Assembly (NCBI GenBank): GCA_029261305.1
Contig: JAJDBO010000317.1
Location: 1 to 6,668, forward strand
Reading direction: 5' to 3'
DNA length: 6,668 bases
Origin: Nitrospirales bacterium
GTDB lineage: Bacteria > Nitrospirota > Nitrospiria > Nitrospirales > UBA8639
Shown here: one piece after another, positions 1 through 5,277 of the stretch
Numbering within the stretch: position 1 is the first letter of the stretch
Layout: each line of letters begins with the position of its first letter
Position numbers and translations under genes: made by a program
The notes under the pieces: generated by a model
Database searches by the model: none
What the model saw: the letters and a program-made list of their open reading frames with translations, nothing else
What the model was told of the DNA's origin: nothing

Positions 1-1
1 C

Positions 2-250
2 TGTGATTTGCCACAAAATTTGTATGATCTTTTAAAGTATGACGATAGCGTGGAAGTGCAGGCCGCTCCAATTTCTCAATTTACTATTGTTAAAGTTTAC
101 TATGTACATCAGCCCGTCACTCCCTTGGAAGAGTTTTTTAACGCTTCAGGACATACCGTGAATAATTATGATCTCTATGATGAGTTGGGCCAATACGGCC
201 AAGATGGTGACTCAGATGGGATCTTGATTACCAGCAAGGCGGTGTTTTAA
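2..250 (+). CDS. TadE-like minor pseudopilin, C-terminal fragment (5' end outside window)
   Basis: The frame is open from base 2 to the TAA at 248-250 and gives about 82 residues, so the gene starts left of the window. An in-frame TTG at 8 is unlikely to be the start because no Shine-Dalgarno (SD) sequence precedes it and the frame continues upstream. The visible part resembles the C-terminal half of TadE-family proteins: a beta strand (FTIVKVYYVHQPVTPL) with the family's tyrosine-rich strand followed by a Pro-Thr-Pro-like turn, and a final strand ILITSKAVF that ends the protein. TadE proteins are minor pseudopilins, cleaved by the prepilin peptidase and needed for pilus assembly. Between the two strands is a Tyr/Asp/Gly-rich stretch containing DGDSDG (203-220), which resembles a calcium-binding loop. 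The family call rests on this short C-terminus and on the adjacent tadG, so TadF or another TadE paralogue is possible. Confidence 0.62.
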   Translation, partial: CDLPQNLYDLLKYDDSVEVQAAPISQFTIVKVYYVHQPVTPLEEFFNASGHTVNNYDLYDELGQYGQDGDSDGILITSKAVF

Positions 251-346
251 TCGCGGTTTTTGAAAGCGATAACGGGAAATAAACATTGAACACCAGGTAC
301 GGGCCCATGGCGAACGAGACCAATGGCCCGCGATGGGGAGTAGCGT
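251..346 (+). other. intergenic gap between the tadE-like gene and tadG
   Basis: These 96 bases hold a weak 5-bp inverted repeat just after the stop (ATCGC at 250-254, GCGAT at 266-270), a stronger GC-rich hairpin at 300-330, and the tadG ribosome binding site GGGGAG at 335-340. I see no convincing sigma-70 or sigma-54 promoter and no T-tract that would make either hairpin a terminator. The two genes are therefore probably co-transcribed. Confidence 0.5.
300..330 (+). other. GC-rich stem-loop upstream of the tadG ribosome binding site
   Basis: Bases 300-305 (CGGGCC) pair with 325-330 (GGCCCG). The stem continues as ATGG (307-310) against CC (320-321) and AT (323-324), with single-base bulges at C306 and A322 and a nine-base loop at 311-319. 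It ends only four bases before the SD sequence GGGGAG (335-340). No T-run follows, so it does not look like an intrinsic terminator. It may protect or space the message or affect ribosome access to tadG; that role is inference. Confidence 0.42.
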
Positions 347-1744
347 ATGAAACCAAATAATCTTTCTTTAAATACAGTCAAAATGGTTGAGCCGGGTGAC
401 CAGTCGAAGAAGCAGGGACAAAAACTTCAGGTGTCGAATTCTCGAGGAATTTTTGCCATTGTCACGGCCTTGTCAGTGGTCAGTTTGTTTGCCTTTGTGG
501 CATTGGGCATTGAGGTGGGTCGATGGTATGTGGTGCGTGCGGAATTATCAAAATCCGTAGATGCCGCAGCCTTGTTGGGTGCCAAAAATTACTCAAACCC
601 ATTTCTCGTGACCGAAGATCTCATGGCCGCAGTAGGACAAGCCAATTTTAGTCCTGGGTTGTTGGGGACTGAGGGCAGTCCCCTAATTACCGGGACCAAA
701 GGAGCCGAAGGTAAGGTGTTCGTCGAAGGCAGCACGAACGTGTTGAATAAGGTTACACAAGTAGTCGAAATGCAAAGTCATATCGCAGAGGGAACGTATG
801 ATAAAACCTATATCACTTCCTCGGGTGTTGCCCAACAACGGGAAGTAGAAATTATGATGGTACTGGACGAGTCGGGATCCATGAGCAGTGCCATGGGTAA
901 TTTAAAGACTGCAGCCCAAAGTTTCGTGGACTTCTTTGAGCATACAGAGGATACAGACCAATTTGGTCTCATTACCTTTGCCTCCGGCGTGGTGGTGGAA
1001 CGTGCCCTCGGCACCAATTTTTTTGATGATATGACCACGGCCATCGGAAATATGTCTGCTAGTGGCGGAACTAATACAGAAGATGCGTTAGATCAGGCTG
1101 ATGGTCCCTCAGGGTTTACTGACCAAACAGGAGTGCCCGGCGACGAAAGAGTCCAACAATTTTTGGTCTTTTTCTCGGATGGAAATCCAACAGCCTTCCG
1201 CGCAGATTTTACCCGAAATGGCACGGACTATGACGCCGTAGGGTATGCTGCTGACTGGGATATCAAATTGATGAATCCTACATCCCAGTTTTCCTATCTC
1301 AATGTGAAGCAATATTCAACCGGGGATGGAAAAACGACAAGCACTACAGTGTGTCAGTCTGGTCAGCCACTTGCCGGATATTCAAATACGAAGTGGCACA
1401 TATTGGATGATATCACCTATGGTGTGACGGGCTATAGTGATTTCTTAGGAGTCAACTATTCTGACGTCTTGGGAACCACTGATGCAGAAAAATGTAGTCT
1501 GAATAAGTCCAAGGGCAAAGATTATGTTGAAGCTATTACAAAGCAAATGGCTATTGATCATGCCCAAGAAATTAAGGACAAGGGCATTAAAATTTACACC
1601 ATTGGGTTAGGGGGTGTTGATGAGGCCTTTCTGTCTCAAATCGCCAGTGGGCCAGGTTTTGAATACTTTGCCCCGACCTCAGCTGATCTGAAAAATTTGT
1701 TTCAAAAGATCGCCACGAATATCAGATTGCGCCTGGTTCAGTAA
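347..1744 (+). CDS. tadG: TadG-like Tad pilus protein with von Willebrand factor A domain
   Basis: This 465-residue protein is a TadG-type component of the Tad/Flp pilus, probably anchored in the inner membrane with its bulk outside. After a polar N-terminus, residues about 35-56 form one hydrophobic segment, followed by the TadG/TadE-type element VDAAALLGAK (71-80). A vWA domain starts near residue 168 with a complete MIDAS metal site: D174-S176-S178 in DESGS, T242 in GGTNT, and D278 in FFSDG. The domain closes with IKIYTIGLGG and a final helix to residue 465. About 100 residues are inserted between the D278 strand and the late helix; this insert holds the only two cysteines, C336 and C383. 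The ATG at 347 is chosen because GGGGAG lies six bases upstream. The vWA fold suggests metal-dependent adhesion or protein contact; the ligand is unknown. A general secreted vWA protein is the alternative, but the context favours TadG. Confidence 0.85.
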   Translation: MKPNNLSLNTVKMVEPGDQSKKQGQKLQVSNSRGIFAIVTALSVVSLFAFVALGIEVGRWYVVRAELSKSVDAAALLGAKNYSNPFLVTEDLMAAVGQANFSPGLLGTEGSPLITGTKGAEGKVFVEGSTNVLNKVTQVVEMQSHIAEGTYDKTYITSSGVAQQREVEIMMVLDESGSMSSAMGNLKTAAQSFVDFFEHTEDTDQFGLITFASGVVVERALGTNFFDDMTTAIGNMSASGGTNTEDALDQADGPSGFTDQTGVPGDERVQQFLVFFSDGNPTAFRADFTRNGTDYDAVGYAADWDIKLMNPTSQFSYLNVKQYSTGDGKTTSTTVCQSGQPLAGYSNTKWHILDDITYGVTGYSDFLGVNYSDVLGTTDAEKCSLNKSKGKDYVEAITKQMAIDHAQEIKDKGIKIYTIGLGGVDEAFLSQIASGPGFEYFAPTSADLKNLFQKIATNIRLRLVQ

Positions 1745-1752
1745 TCCGGTGA

Positions 1753-1768
1753 TGGCTGAAGAATTGTT
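1753..1768 (+). promoter_or_regulatory. possible sigma-54-like promoter for flp
   Basis: TGGCTG, five bases, then TTGTT matches the spacing of the sigma-54 consensus TGGCAC-N5-TTGCA. The GG of the -24 element and the TTG of the -12 element are present. The usually invariant C of the -12 GC is T here, and the AC after TGGC is TG. A start site about 12 bases downstream (near 1779) would leave the flp SD intact. The match is imperfect and may be chance. Confidence 0.22.
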
Positions 1769-1786
1769 CCAACCCTTGGGAGTTGG
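1769..1786 (+). other. bulged hairpin overlapping the flp ribosome binding site
   Basis: CCAACCC (1769-1775) pairs with GG-A-GTTGG (1779-1786), with A1781 bulged and a three-base loop at 1776-1778. The 3' arm includes G1785 and G1786, the first bases of the purine-rich SD stretch. In a transcript reading through from tadG, this stem could partly mask the flp ribosome binding site. That effect is inference; the complementarity is seen directly. Confidence 0.4.
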
Positions 1787-1793
1787 AGAAGGG
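1785..1793 (+). promoter_or_regulatory. flp ribosome binding site (decides the start)
   Basis: The purine run GGAGAAGGG ends seven bases before the ATG at 1801. An in-frame TTG at 1783 overlaps the start of this run and has no SD of its own. ATG 1801 is therefore the start, giving the normal short Flp leader. Confidence 0.75.
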
Positions 1794-1800
1794 ATTTCAG

Positions 1801-1983
1801 ATGGTACAGATCTATAAATTTCTAGCCGATGAAGAAGGCGCGACCGCATTAGAATATGGACTGTTAGCAGCCCTCATTGCTGCGGCCATTGTGGCCTCCG
1901 TAACGAACTTAGGGCAGGTCATTCTTAATGCGTTCAATTTTATCACGGCTGCTATGCAAGCGGCTATTGGTGGTGGGAGTTAA
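1801..1983 (+). CDS. flp: Flp major prepilin (type IVc pilin)
   Basis: This 60-residue protein is the structural subunit of the Tad pilus. It has a 13-residue charged leader ending in DEEG, then the prepilin peptidase site G13|A14 followed by ATALEYGLLAAL. The mature protein has Glu at +5 and Tyr at +6, the Flp signature, and a continuous hydrophobic helix over roughly mature residues 7-25. The mature form is 47 residues, normal for Flp pilins, and ends AIGGGS with no cysteines, so there is no disulfide loop as in type IVa pilins. The expected processing enzyme, CpaA/TadV, is encoded immediately downstream. The ATG at 1801 is preferred over the TTG at 1783 because of the SD position. A terminator follows the gene, which suggests that much of its mRNA ends there and the pilin is made in excess over the assembly proteins. 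Confidence 0.93.
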   Translation: MVQIYKFLADEEGATALEYGLLAALIAAAIVASVTNLGQVILNAFNFITAAMQAAIGGGS

Positions 1984-2015
1984 CACGTAACTCCGTTGAA
2001 TGAAAATGAAACGCG

Positions 2016-2056
2016 GCCGTGCCGGCTCATGAGTAATAGTCGGGACGGCTGTTTTT
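2016..2056 (+). terminator. intrinsic terminator after flp
   Basis: GCCGT (2016-2020) pairs with ACGGC (2045-2049). After a G-G mismatch (2021/2044), CCGGCT (2022-2027) pairs with AGTCGG (2038-2043) with one G-U pair, leaving a ten-base loop at 2028-2037. The stem is followed by TGTTTTT (2050-2056). This is a good rho-independent terminator form. It lies 33 bases after the flp stop and 17 bases before cpaA. Because cpaA has no clear promoter after it, it probably acts as a partial terminator. Confidence 0.72.
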
Positions 2057-2072
2057 CGTTATAGGGACGTGC

Positions 2073-2603
2073 ATGGAAAATCTTTGGTTATCCCTTCTTC
2101 TCATGATGGTGGTCATAGTAGCTGCTGTGACCGATTTCCGATGGCAAAAAATTCCCAATCTTTTAACATTTCCAAGTATGGTTTTCGGTCTTGTTGGCCA
2201 TAGTCTGTTTCATGGGTGGGAAGGCTTGGGGTTTAGCCTGAGTGGGCTAGGATTAGGACTCGTTCTTCTCTTAGGATTTTACGCCATGGGTGGAATGGCG
2301 GCTGGTGATGTGAAACTGATGGCCGCAGTCGGTTCTTTTCTGGGCCCTCTCAATGTGTTTCTCGTTTTCCTGATGACGGCTATCCTGGGAGGGTTTTACT
2401 CCATTGGGATGATGATCCAAGTCTTAGGGTTCCGTGGGATGGTCGCTCATGTGGCTCTCATGTTTAAAACGTTGTTTTTGACAGGGAAGATACAAATGGC
2501 CTTTTCGGGGAATACTGACTCTGAAGTCAAGCTACGTTATGGATTGGTCATTGCGCTAGGAACGTTAACGTTTCAATTTTGGTTCTGGATTGGCATTGGT
2601 TGA
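2073..2603 (+). CDS. cpaA: prepilin peptidase CpaA/TadV (A24 aspartic protease)
   Basis: This 176-residue polytopic inner-membrane protein should cleave the leader of the Flp prepilin and of TadE-like pseudopilins. It has the two catalytic aspartates of family A24: D21 in TDFRWQKIPN after the first membrane segment, and D79 in MAAGDVKLMAAVG. Four to five further hydrophobic stretches are visible (about 33-47, 52-70, 92-117 and 155-175). A C-terminal YGLVIALGTL matches the family's late Tyr-Gly element. It is the short form without the N-methyltransferase domain of type IVa PilD, as usual for Tad loci. The first Gly of the GxGD motif is Ala (A76), a mild deviation. The start at ATG 2073 has AGGGA at 2063-2067, five bases upstream. 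The gene follows the flp terminator by 17 bases, so its expression probably depends on readthrough. Confidence 0.9.
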   Translation: MENLWLSLLLMMVVIVAAVTDFRWQKIPNLLTFPSMVFGLVGHSLFHGWEGLGFSLSGLGLGLVLLLGFYAMGGMAAGDVKLMAAVGSFLGPLNVFLVFLMTAILGGFYSIGMMIQVLGFRGMVAHVALMFKTLFLTGKIQMAFSGNTDSEVKLRYGLVIALGTLTFQFWFWIGIG

Positions 2604-2627
2604 TCTTTATATGAGTAAATTGTTGGT

Positions 2628-2650
2628 GAGAAAAATTATTTTTCTTTTTC
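2628..2650 (+). terminator. possible weak AT-rich terminator after cpaA
   Basis: GAGAAAAA (2628-2635) pairs with TTTTTCTT (2639-2646) around a three-base loop, and more T-rich sequence follows. The stem has only one G-C pair plus a wobble, so it would be a weak terminator. It could equally be an AT-rich promoter-upstream region. Confidence 0.25.
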
Positions 2651-2668
2651 AGGTTAAGGAAGAGAAAA

Positions 2669-2698
2669 AACAATCCGATACATCAGACGTGGATTGTT
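2669..2698 (+). repeat. 8-bp inverted repeat upstream of cpaB
   Basis: AACAATCC (2669-2676) and GGATTGTT (2691-2698) are perfect inverted copies separated by 14 bases. With no T-tract after it, it is not a terminator. The spacing would suit a dimeric regulator binding site or an mRNA hairpin. No known operator is recognised. Confidence 0.4.
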
Positions 2699-2705
2699 GT
2701 ATGCC
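2690..2705 (+). promoter_or_regulatory. weak sigma-54-like site upstream of cpaB
   Basis: TGGATT, five bases, then ATGCC keeps the GG and GC dinucleotides at exactly the sigma-54 spacing. The remaining consensus positions are poor (CAC is ATT, and TTGCA is ATGCC). It overlaps the right arm of the inverted repeat. A start near 2716 would give a leader of about 42 bases. Chance occurrence is quite possible. Confidence 0.17.
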
Positions 2706-2743
2706 GTCCACTTTTCGGTAAAAAAATCTACGAGTTGCTTTTT

Positions 2744-2749
2744 GAGAGG
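2744..2749 (+). promoter_or_regulatory. cpaB ribosome binding site (decides the start)
   Basis: GAGAGG lies eight bases before ATG 2758 but only two bases before the in-frame TTG at 2752. This favours the ATG and a product beginning MVRNRSLLFF. Confidence 0.65.
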
Positions 2750-2757
2750 CTTTGCGC

Positions 2758-3585
2758 ATGGTCAGAAATCGTTCGCTTTTATTTTTTGGTTTGGCGATTC
2801 TTCTTGCTTTGGGCACCTCGATCATGGCCTATAACTGGTTTCAAAACCAAGCCCACGCTCCCCAAGTAAAAAAAATCGTAAAGTTCGAAGGAACTCCAAT
2901 TGTTGTAGCCAGTGCGGACCTTCCATGGGGCACACCCTTGACCAAAGAAATGGTTCGAGTGGTGAATTATCCATCGGAGCATTTGCCTGACGGACGTTTT
3001 GTGGACATCGATACCTTGCCCGGTCGTGTGGTACTCACTCATCTCAAACGCAATGAACCGATACTGGAATCCAAACTGGCTCCATTGGATATTAAAAATG
3101 GTGGCGTTGGAGGGGTGTTACACCCAGGGATGCGAGCCATGGCGGTTCGAGTCAATGAAATCGTGGGAGTCTCAGTGTTTTTAAAACCTGGTGATCGAGT
3201 GGATATTATGGCAACCCTCAAAAATGGAAAAAAGTCTGAAAAGATTACCAAAACGGTATTAGAAAACACCCTGATCTTGGCGGCAGGGACTCAAATGGAA
3301 CGTAAAGGGCCAGGAGAGAAACCAAAGGCAGTGAAGGTGATTACCTTTGAAGTGTCCTTAGAAGAAGCGGAGAAATTGGCCTTGGCTTCTACCGAAGGAA
3401 AATTGCGATTGGCGCTTCGTAGCCCAATCAACACGGAACCTGAATTAACAAAAGGGGCGACGACCAAAAACTTGTTGTCCTCGTATCGAGCAAAAGTGGC
3501 ATCACCGGCAAGAAAAAAAAGAGCGGCTCGTCGAGACCAGGTAGAAATGATTACCGGGACGAACCGAAAATACATTAAGTTTTGA
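2758..3585 (+). CDS. cpaB: Tad pilus assembly protein CpaB/RcpC
   Basis: This 275-residue protein is the periplasmic partner of the Tad secretin, held by an N-terminal membrane segment (about residues 6-25 after MVRNR). An SAF-like domain follows at about 45-110, beginning TPIVVASADLPWGTPLT and ending with a Pro-Gly-Arg / LKRNEPIL element. Next comes the RcpC/CpaB domain at about 118-225, with LHPGMRAMAVRVNEIVGV, FLKPGDRVDIMATL and a late FEVSLEEAEKLALASTEGKL. These are standard CpaB landmarks, and the length is normal. The C-terminal tail is strongly basic (RKKRAARR at 252-259), followed by about 16 residues. Two A8 runs lie in the gene (2868-2875 and 3513-3520). ATG 2758 is chosen over TTG 2752 from the SD spacing. 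cpaC follows after 83 bases, as expected for a protein that works with the secretin. Confidence 0.9.
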   Translation: MVRNRSLLFFGLAILLALGTSIMAYNWFQNQAHAPQVKKIVKFEGTPIVVASADLPWGTPLTKEMVRVVNYPSEHLPDGRFVDIDTLPGRVVLTHLKRNEPILESKLAPLDIKNGGVGGVLHPGMRAMAVRVNEIVGVSVFLKPGDRVDIMATLKNGKKSEKITKTVLENTLILAAGTQMERKGPGEKPKAVKVITFEVSLEEAEKLALASTEGKLRLALRSPINTEPELTKGATTKNLLSSYRAKVASPARKKRAARRDQVEMITGTNRKYIKF

Positions 3586-3668
3586 TACACGTGGCAAGAT
3601 GAGTGCTCTTCCGTATGACGCGGAACCTCATAATTTATGATTTCTTGGATAGTGGTTGAAAAACGTTC
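3586..3668 (+). other. gap between cpaB and cpaC
   Basis: These 83 bases contain a 5-bp stem TTCCG/CGGAA (3609-3613 with 3621-3625) and a near-perfect palindrome TCATAA-T-TTATGA (3628-3640). A TATGAT hexamer at 3636-3641 resembles a -10 element, but no good -35 lies at 16-18 bases. No SD precedes ATG 3669, which leaves the cpaC start uncertain. Confidence 0.4.
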
Positions 3669-5261
3669 ATGAATAAACAATCCTTTGATTCAAACAATTT
3701 TCGTAATACTCTGGTAAGCCCAATGTATTGTGGCATGAATAAACTGGCAATTGTTTTTGTGGTGGGGCTTTCTCTTGTCTTTGGTGTGCCTTTTCAGGCG
3801 TTGTCTGAAGGGCTTACTCAGGAAATCATCCAAAACCCTGACCCTCAAACATTGACAGTTGTGGTAGGGAAATCTTTGGTGCTTCAAAGTCCTAAGCCCC
3901 TTAAACGCGCATCATTGGCGAATCAAGAAGTAGCGGATTCTTTGGTCTTATCTCCCACCCAACTATATCTCAATGGGAAAACCATTGGATCGACTAATCT
4001 GACCTTATGGGGCAAAGATGGAAAAGTGTTTGCGATTTATGAGGTGGTTGTTCAGCCAAATCTTACTCGATTAAAAACCCAAATTCATGAGCTATTTCCA
4101 GAAGAAAAAAACATACAAATACGCTCTTCCCAAGCGCATATTACACTTTCCGGATCAGCCTCTGGTCCGGAAATTATTACCCAAGTCGTCGGATTAGCCA
4201 GCACCTATGCCCCAGAAAAAGTGATGAACTTTATGCAAGTTCAAGGGGTGCAGCAAGTCATGCTGGAAGTGAAAGTGGCGGAAATGGCTAAAGGCCTTTT
4301 AAAACGTCTAGGAGTGAACTTTCTTCATCAGAATTCCATTGGAGGAAATTTAGGAACTGTTCCTGTAAATCCTGCTGGGCGTAATGTCCAGGTTGGAACT
4401 CTTGATAACCTGACTTCAATAGTTGGGAATCAGGATGGCTCGTTGACCCAGTTACTGGGGACCACATCCAATTTAGGCTTAGGATTTAGGGCCGGCAACT
4501 CTATATTTAGTATGATTCTTTCTGTGCTGAAACAGAACAATCTTACGAAGATCTTAGCGGAACCAACACTTATTGCCATTAGTGGGCAAGAAGCGAGTTT
4601 CTTGGCCGGAGGAGAGTTTCCAATTCCGGTCCCCCAGTCATTTGGAGTGACGACTATAAAGTTTAAAGAATTTGGAGTGAGTTTAAAATTCAACCCCACT
4701 GTTTTAAGTGATAATAAAATTTTATTGAAGATTGCTCCAGAAGTCTCAGAGCTAGATTTTGCGAATGGCGTAAACTCGCAGGGTTTTACCATACCAGCTA
4801 TTTTGACTAGGAAAGTAGAGACCATTGTGGAGTTGAGGGATGGGCAAAGTTTTGCCATTGCCGGACTCATTCAAGACAATATCCGAGAGGCGATTGCCAA
4901 ATATCCCTTCTTGGGGGATATCCCAGTTCTTGGAACTTTATTTCGAAGTTCAAGTTTCCAAAAGAATGAAACAGAGTTGATTGTTATTGTGACACCGCGT
5001 TTGGTGAAACCGTTGGATATGAAAAATCAAAGTCTACCCACTGACGCATATTTGGAGCCCAATGATTTTGAATTCATGCTTATGGGATACCTTGAAGGGG
5101 TCCGACGTGCTCCGGCGCAGAATATAGGGGGGGCTCAGGTTCTGTCTGGTTTTAAAAAGTCGGGACACAAAACGATTTCTGCTTCACCTTCAAAACCCTC
5201 AGTGTCTTTAGTACCAGTGGCCGGGGGGTTAGAAGGTCAGTTTGGGCATTTGGCACCTTAA
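3669..5261 (+). CDS. cpaC: Tad outer-membrane secretin CpaC/RcpA
   Basis: This 530-residue protein should form the multimeric outer-membrane channel through which the Flp pilus leaves the cell. A signal peptide is visible: hydrophobic residues about 26-40 after MNKL, with probable cleavage near ALS|EG (47/48). Residues about 60-128 are the N-terminal RcpA/pilus domain (LTVVVGKSLVLQ to FAIYEVVVQ). A BON-like domain spans about 132-180. The secretin core runs about 190-447, with VMLEVKVAEM, VETIVELRDGQSFAIAGL and the signature region FLGDIPVLGTLFRSSSF, ending ELIVIVTPRLVKPL. The tail keeps the LPTDAYLEPNDFEFML element typical of RcpA/CpaC. The start is uncertain: ATG 3669 is the first in frame but has no SD and adds 22 residues before the signal peptide, whereas M23 (3735) gives a textbook signal peptide and M19 (3723) has a partial SD (GGTAAG). 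It lies between cpaB and a small lipoprotein, as expected. Confidence 0.92.
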   Translation: MNKQSFDSNNFRNTLVSPMYCGMNKLAIVFVVGLSLVFGVPFQALSEGLTQEIIQNPDPQTLTVVVGKSLVLQSPKPLKRASLANQEVADSLVLSPTQLYLNGKTIGSTNLTLWGKDGKVFAIYEVVVQPNLTRLKTQIHELFPEEKNIQIRSSQAHITLSGSASGPEIITQVVGLASTYAPEKVMNFMQVQGVQQVMLEVKVAEMAKGLLKRLGVNFLHQNSIGGNLGTVPVNPAGRNVQVGTLDNLTSIVGNQDGSLTQLLGTTSNLGLGFRAGNSIFSMILSVLKQNNLTKILAEPTLIAISGQEASFLAGGEFPIPVPQSFGVTTIKFKEFGVSLKFNPTVLSDNKILLKIAPEVSELDFANGVNSQGFTIPAILTRKVETIVELRDGQSFAIAGLIQDNIREAIAKYPFLGDIPVLGTLFRSSSFQKNETELIVIVTPRLVKPLDMKNQSLPTDAYLEPNDFEFMLMGYLEGVRRAPAQNIGGAQVLSGFKKSGHKTISASPSKPSVSLVPVAGGLEGQFGHLAP

Positions 5262-5277
5262 GATTTAGAGGTATTCT

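Larger units (their letters stand above)
1745..1800 (+). other. short gap between tadG and flp
   Basis: These 56 bases contain a possible sigma-54-like element (1753-1768), a bulged hairpin (1769-1786) and the flp ribosome binding site (1785-1793). The spacing would allow a separate start site for the pilin gene, but readthrough from tadG is equally possible. Confidence 0.5.
2604..2757 (+). other. gap between cpaA and cpaB with inverted repeats
   Basis: This 154-base stretch is the longest non-coding gap in the window and is AT-rich. It contains an A/T hairpin followed by T-rich sequence (2628-2650), a polypurine stretch (about 2651-2670), an 8-bp inverted repeat (2669-2698), a weak sigma-54-like site (2690-2705) and the cpaB SD GAGAGG (2744-2749). 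The layout is compatible with a second transcription start for cpaB-cpaC-cpaE. A 36-codon frame at 2611-2721 lacks an SD and is not called. Confidence 0.5.

Noticed and set aside
266..346. Terminator between the tadE-like gene and tadG
   Set aside because: The hairpins there are not followed by a T-tract.
307..360. 17-codon frame overlapping the tadG start, a possible leader peptide
   Set aside because: No SD precedes it, and it lies within the hairpin and the tadG RBS; nothing points to a leader function.
808..1312. Two minus-strand frames inside tadG
   Set aside because: They are shadows of the vWA coding frame, without starts supported by an SD.
2611..2721. 36-codon frame (MSKLLVRKIIFLF...) in the cpaA-cpaB gap
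   Set aside because: It has no Shine-Dalgarno sequence, overlaps the inverted repeats, and its length is easily reached by chance.
3615..3641. Sigma-70 promoter (ATGACG ... TATGAT) before cpaC
   Set aside because: The -10 is good, but the only -35-like hexamer is weak and the spacing is 15 bases; it is mentioned only in the gap entry.
3291..3680. 129-codon minus-strand frame
   Set aside because: It lies antisense to cpaB and the cpaC start, shows no domain or SD, and mirrors a well-supported gene.
4430..4870. 146-codon minus-strand frame inside the secretin gene
   Set aside because: It is fully antisense to the conserved secretin core and its translation has no recognisable features.
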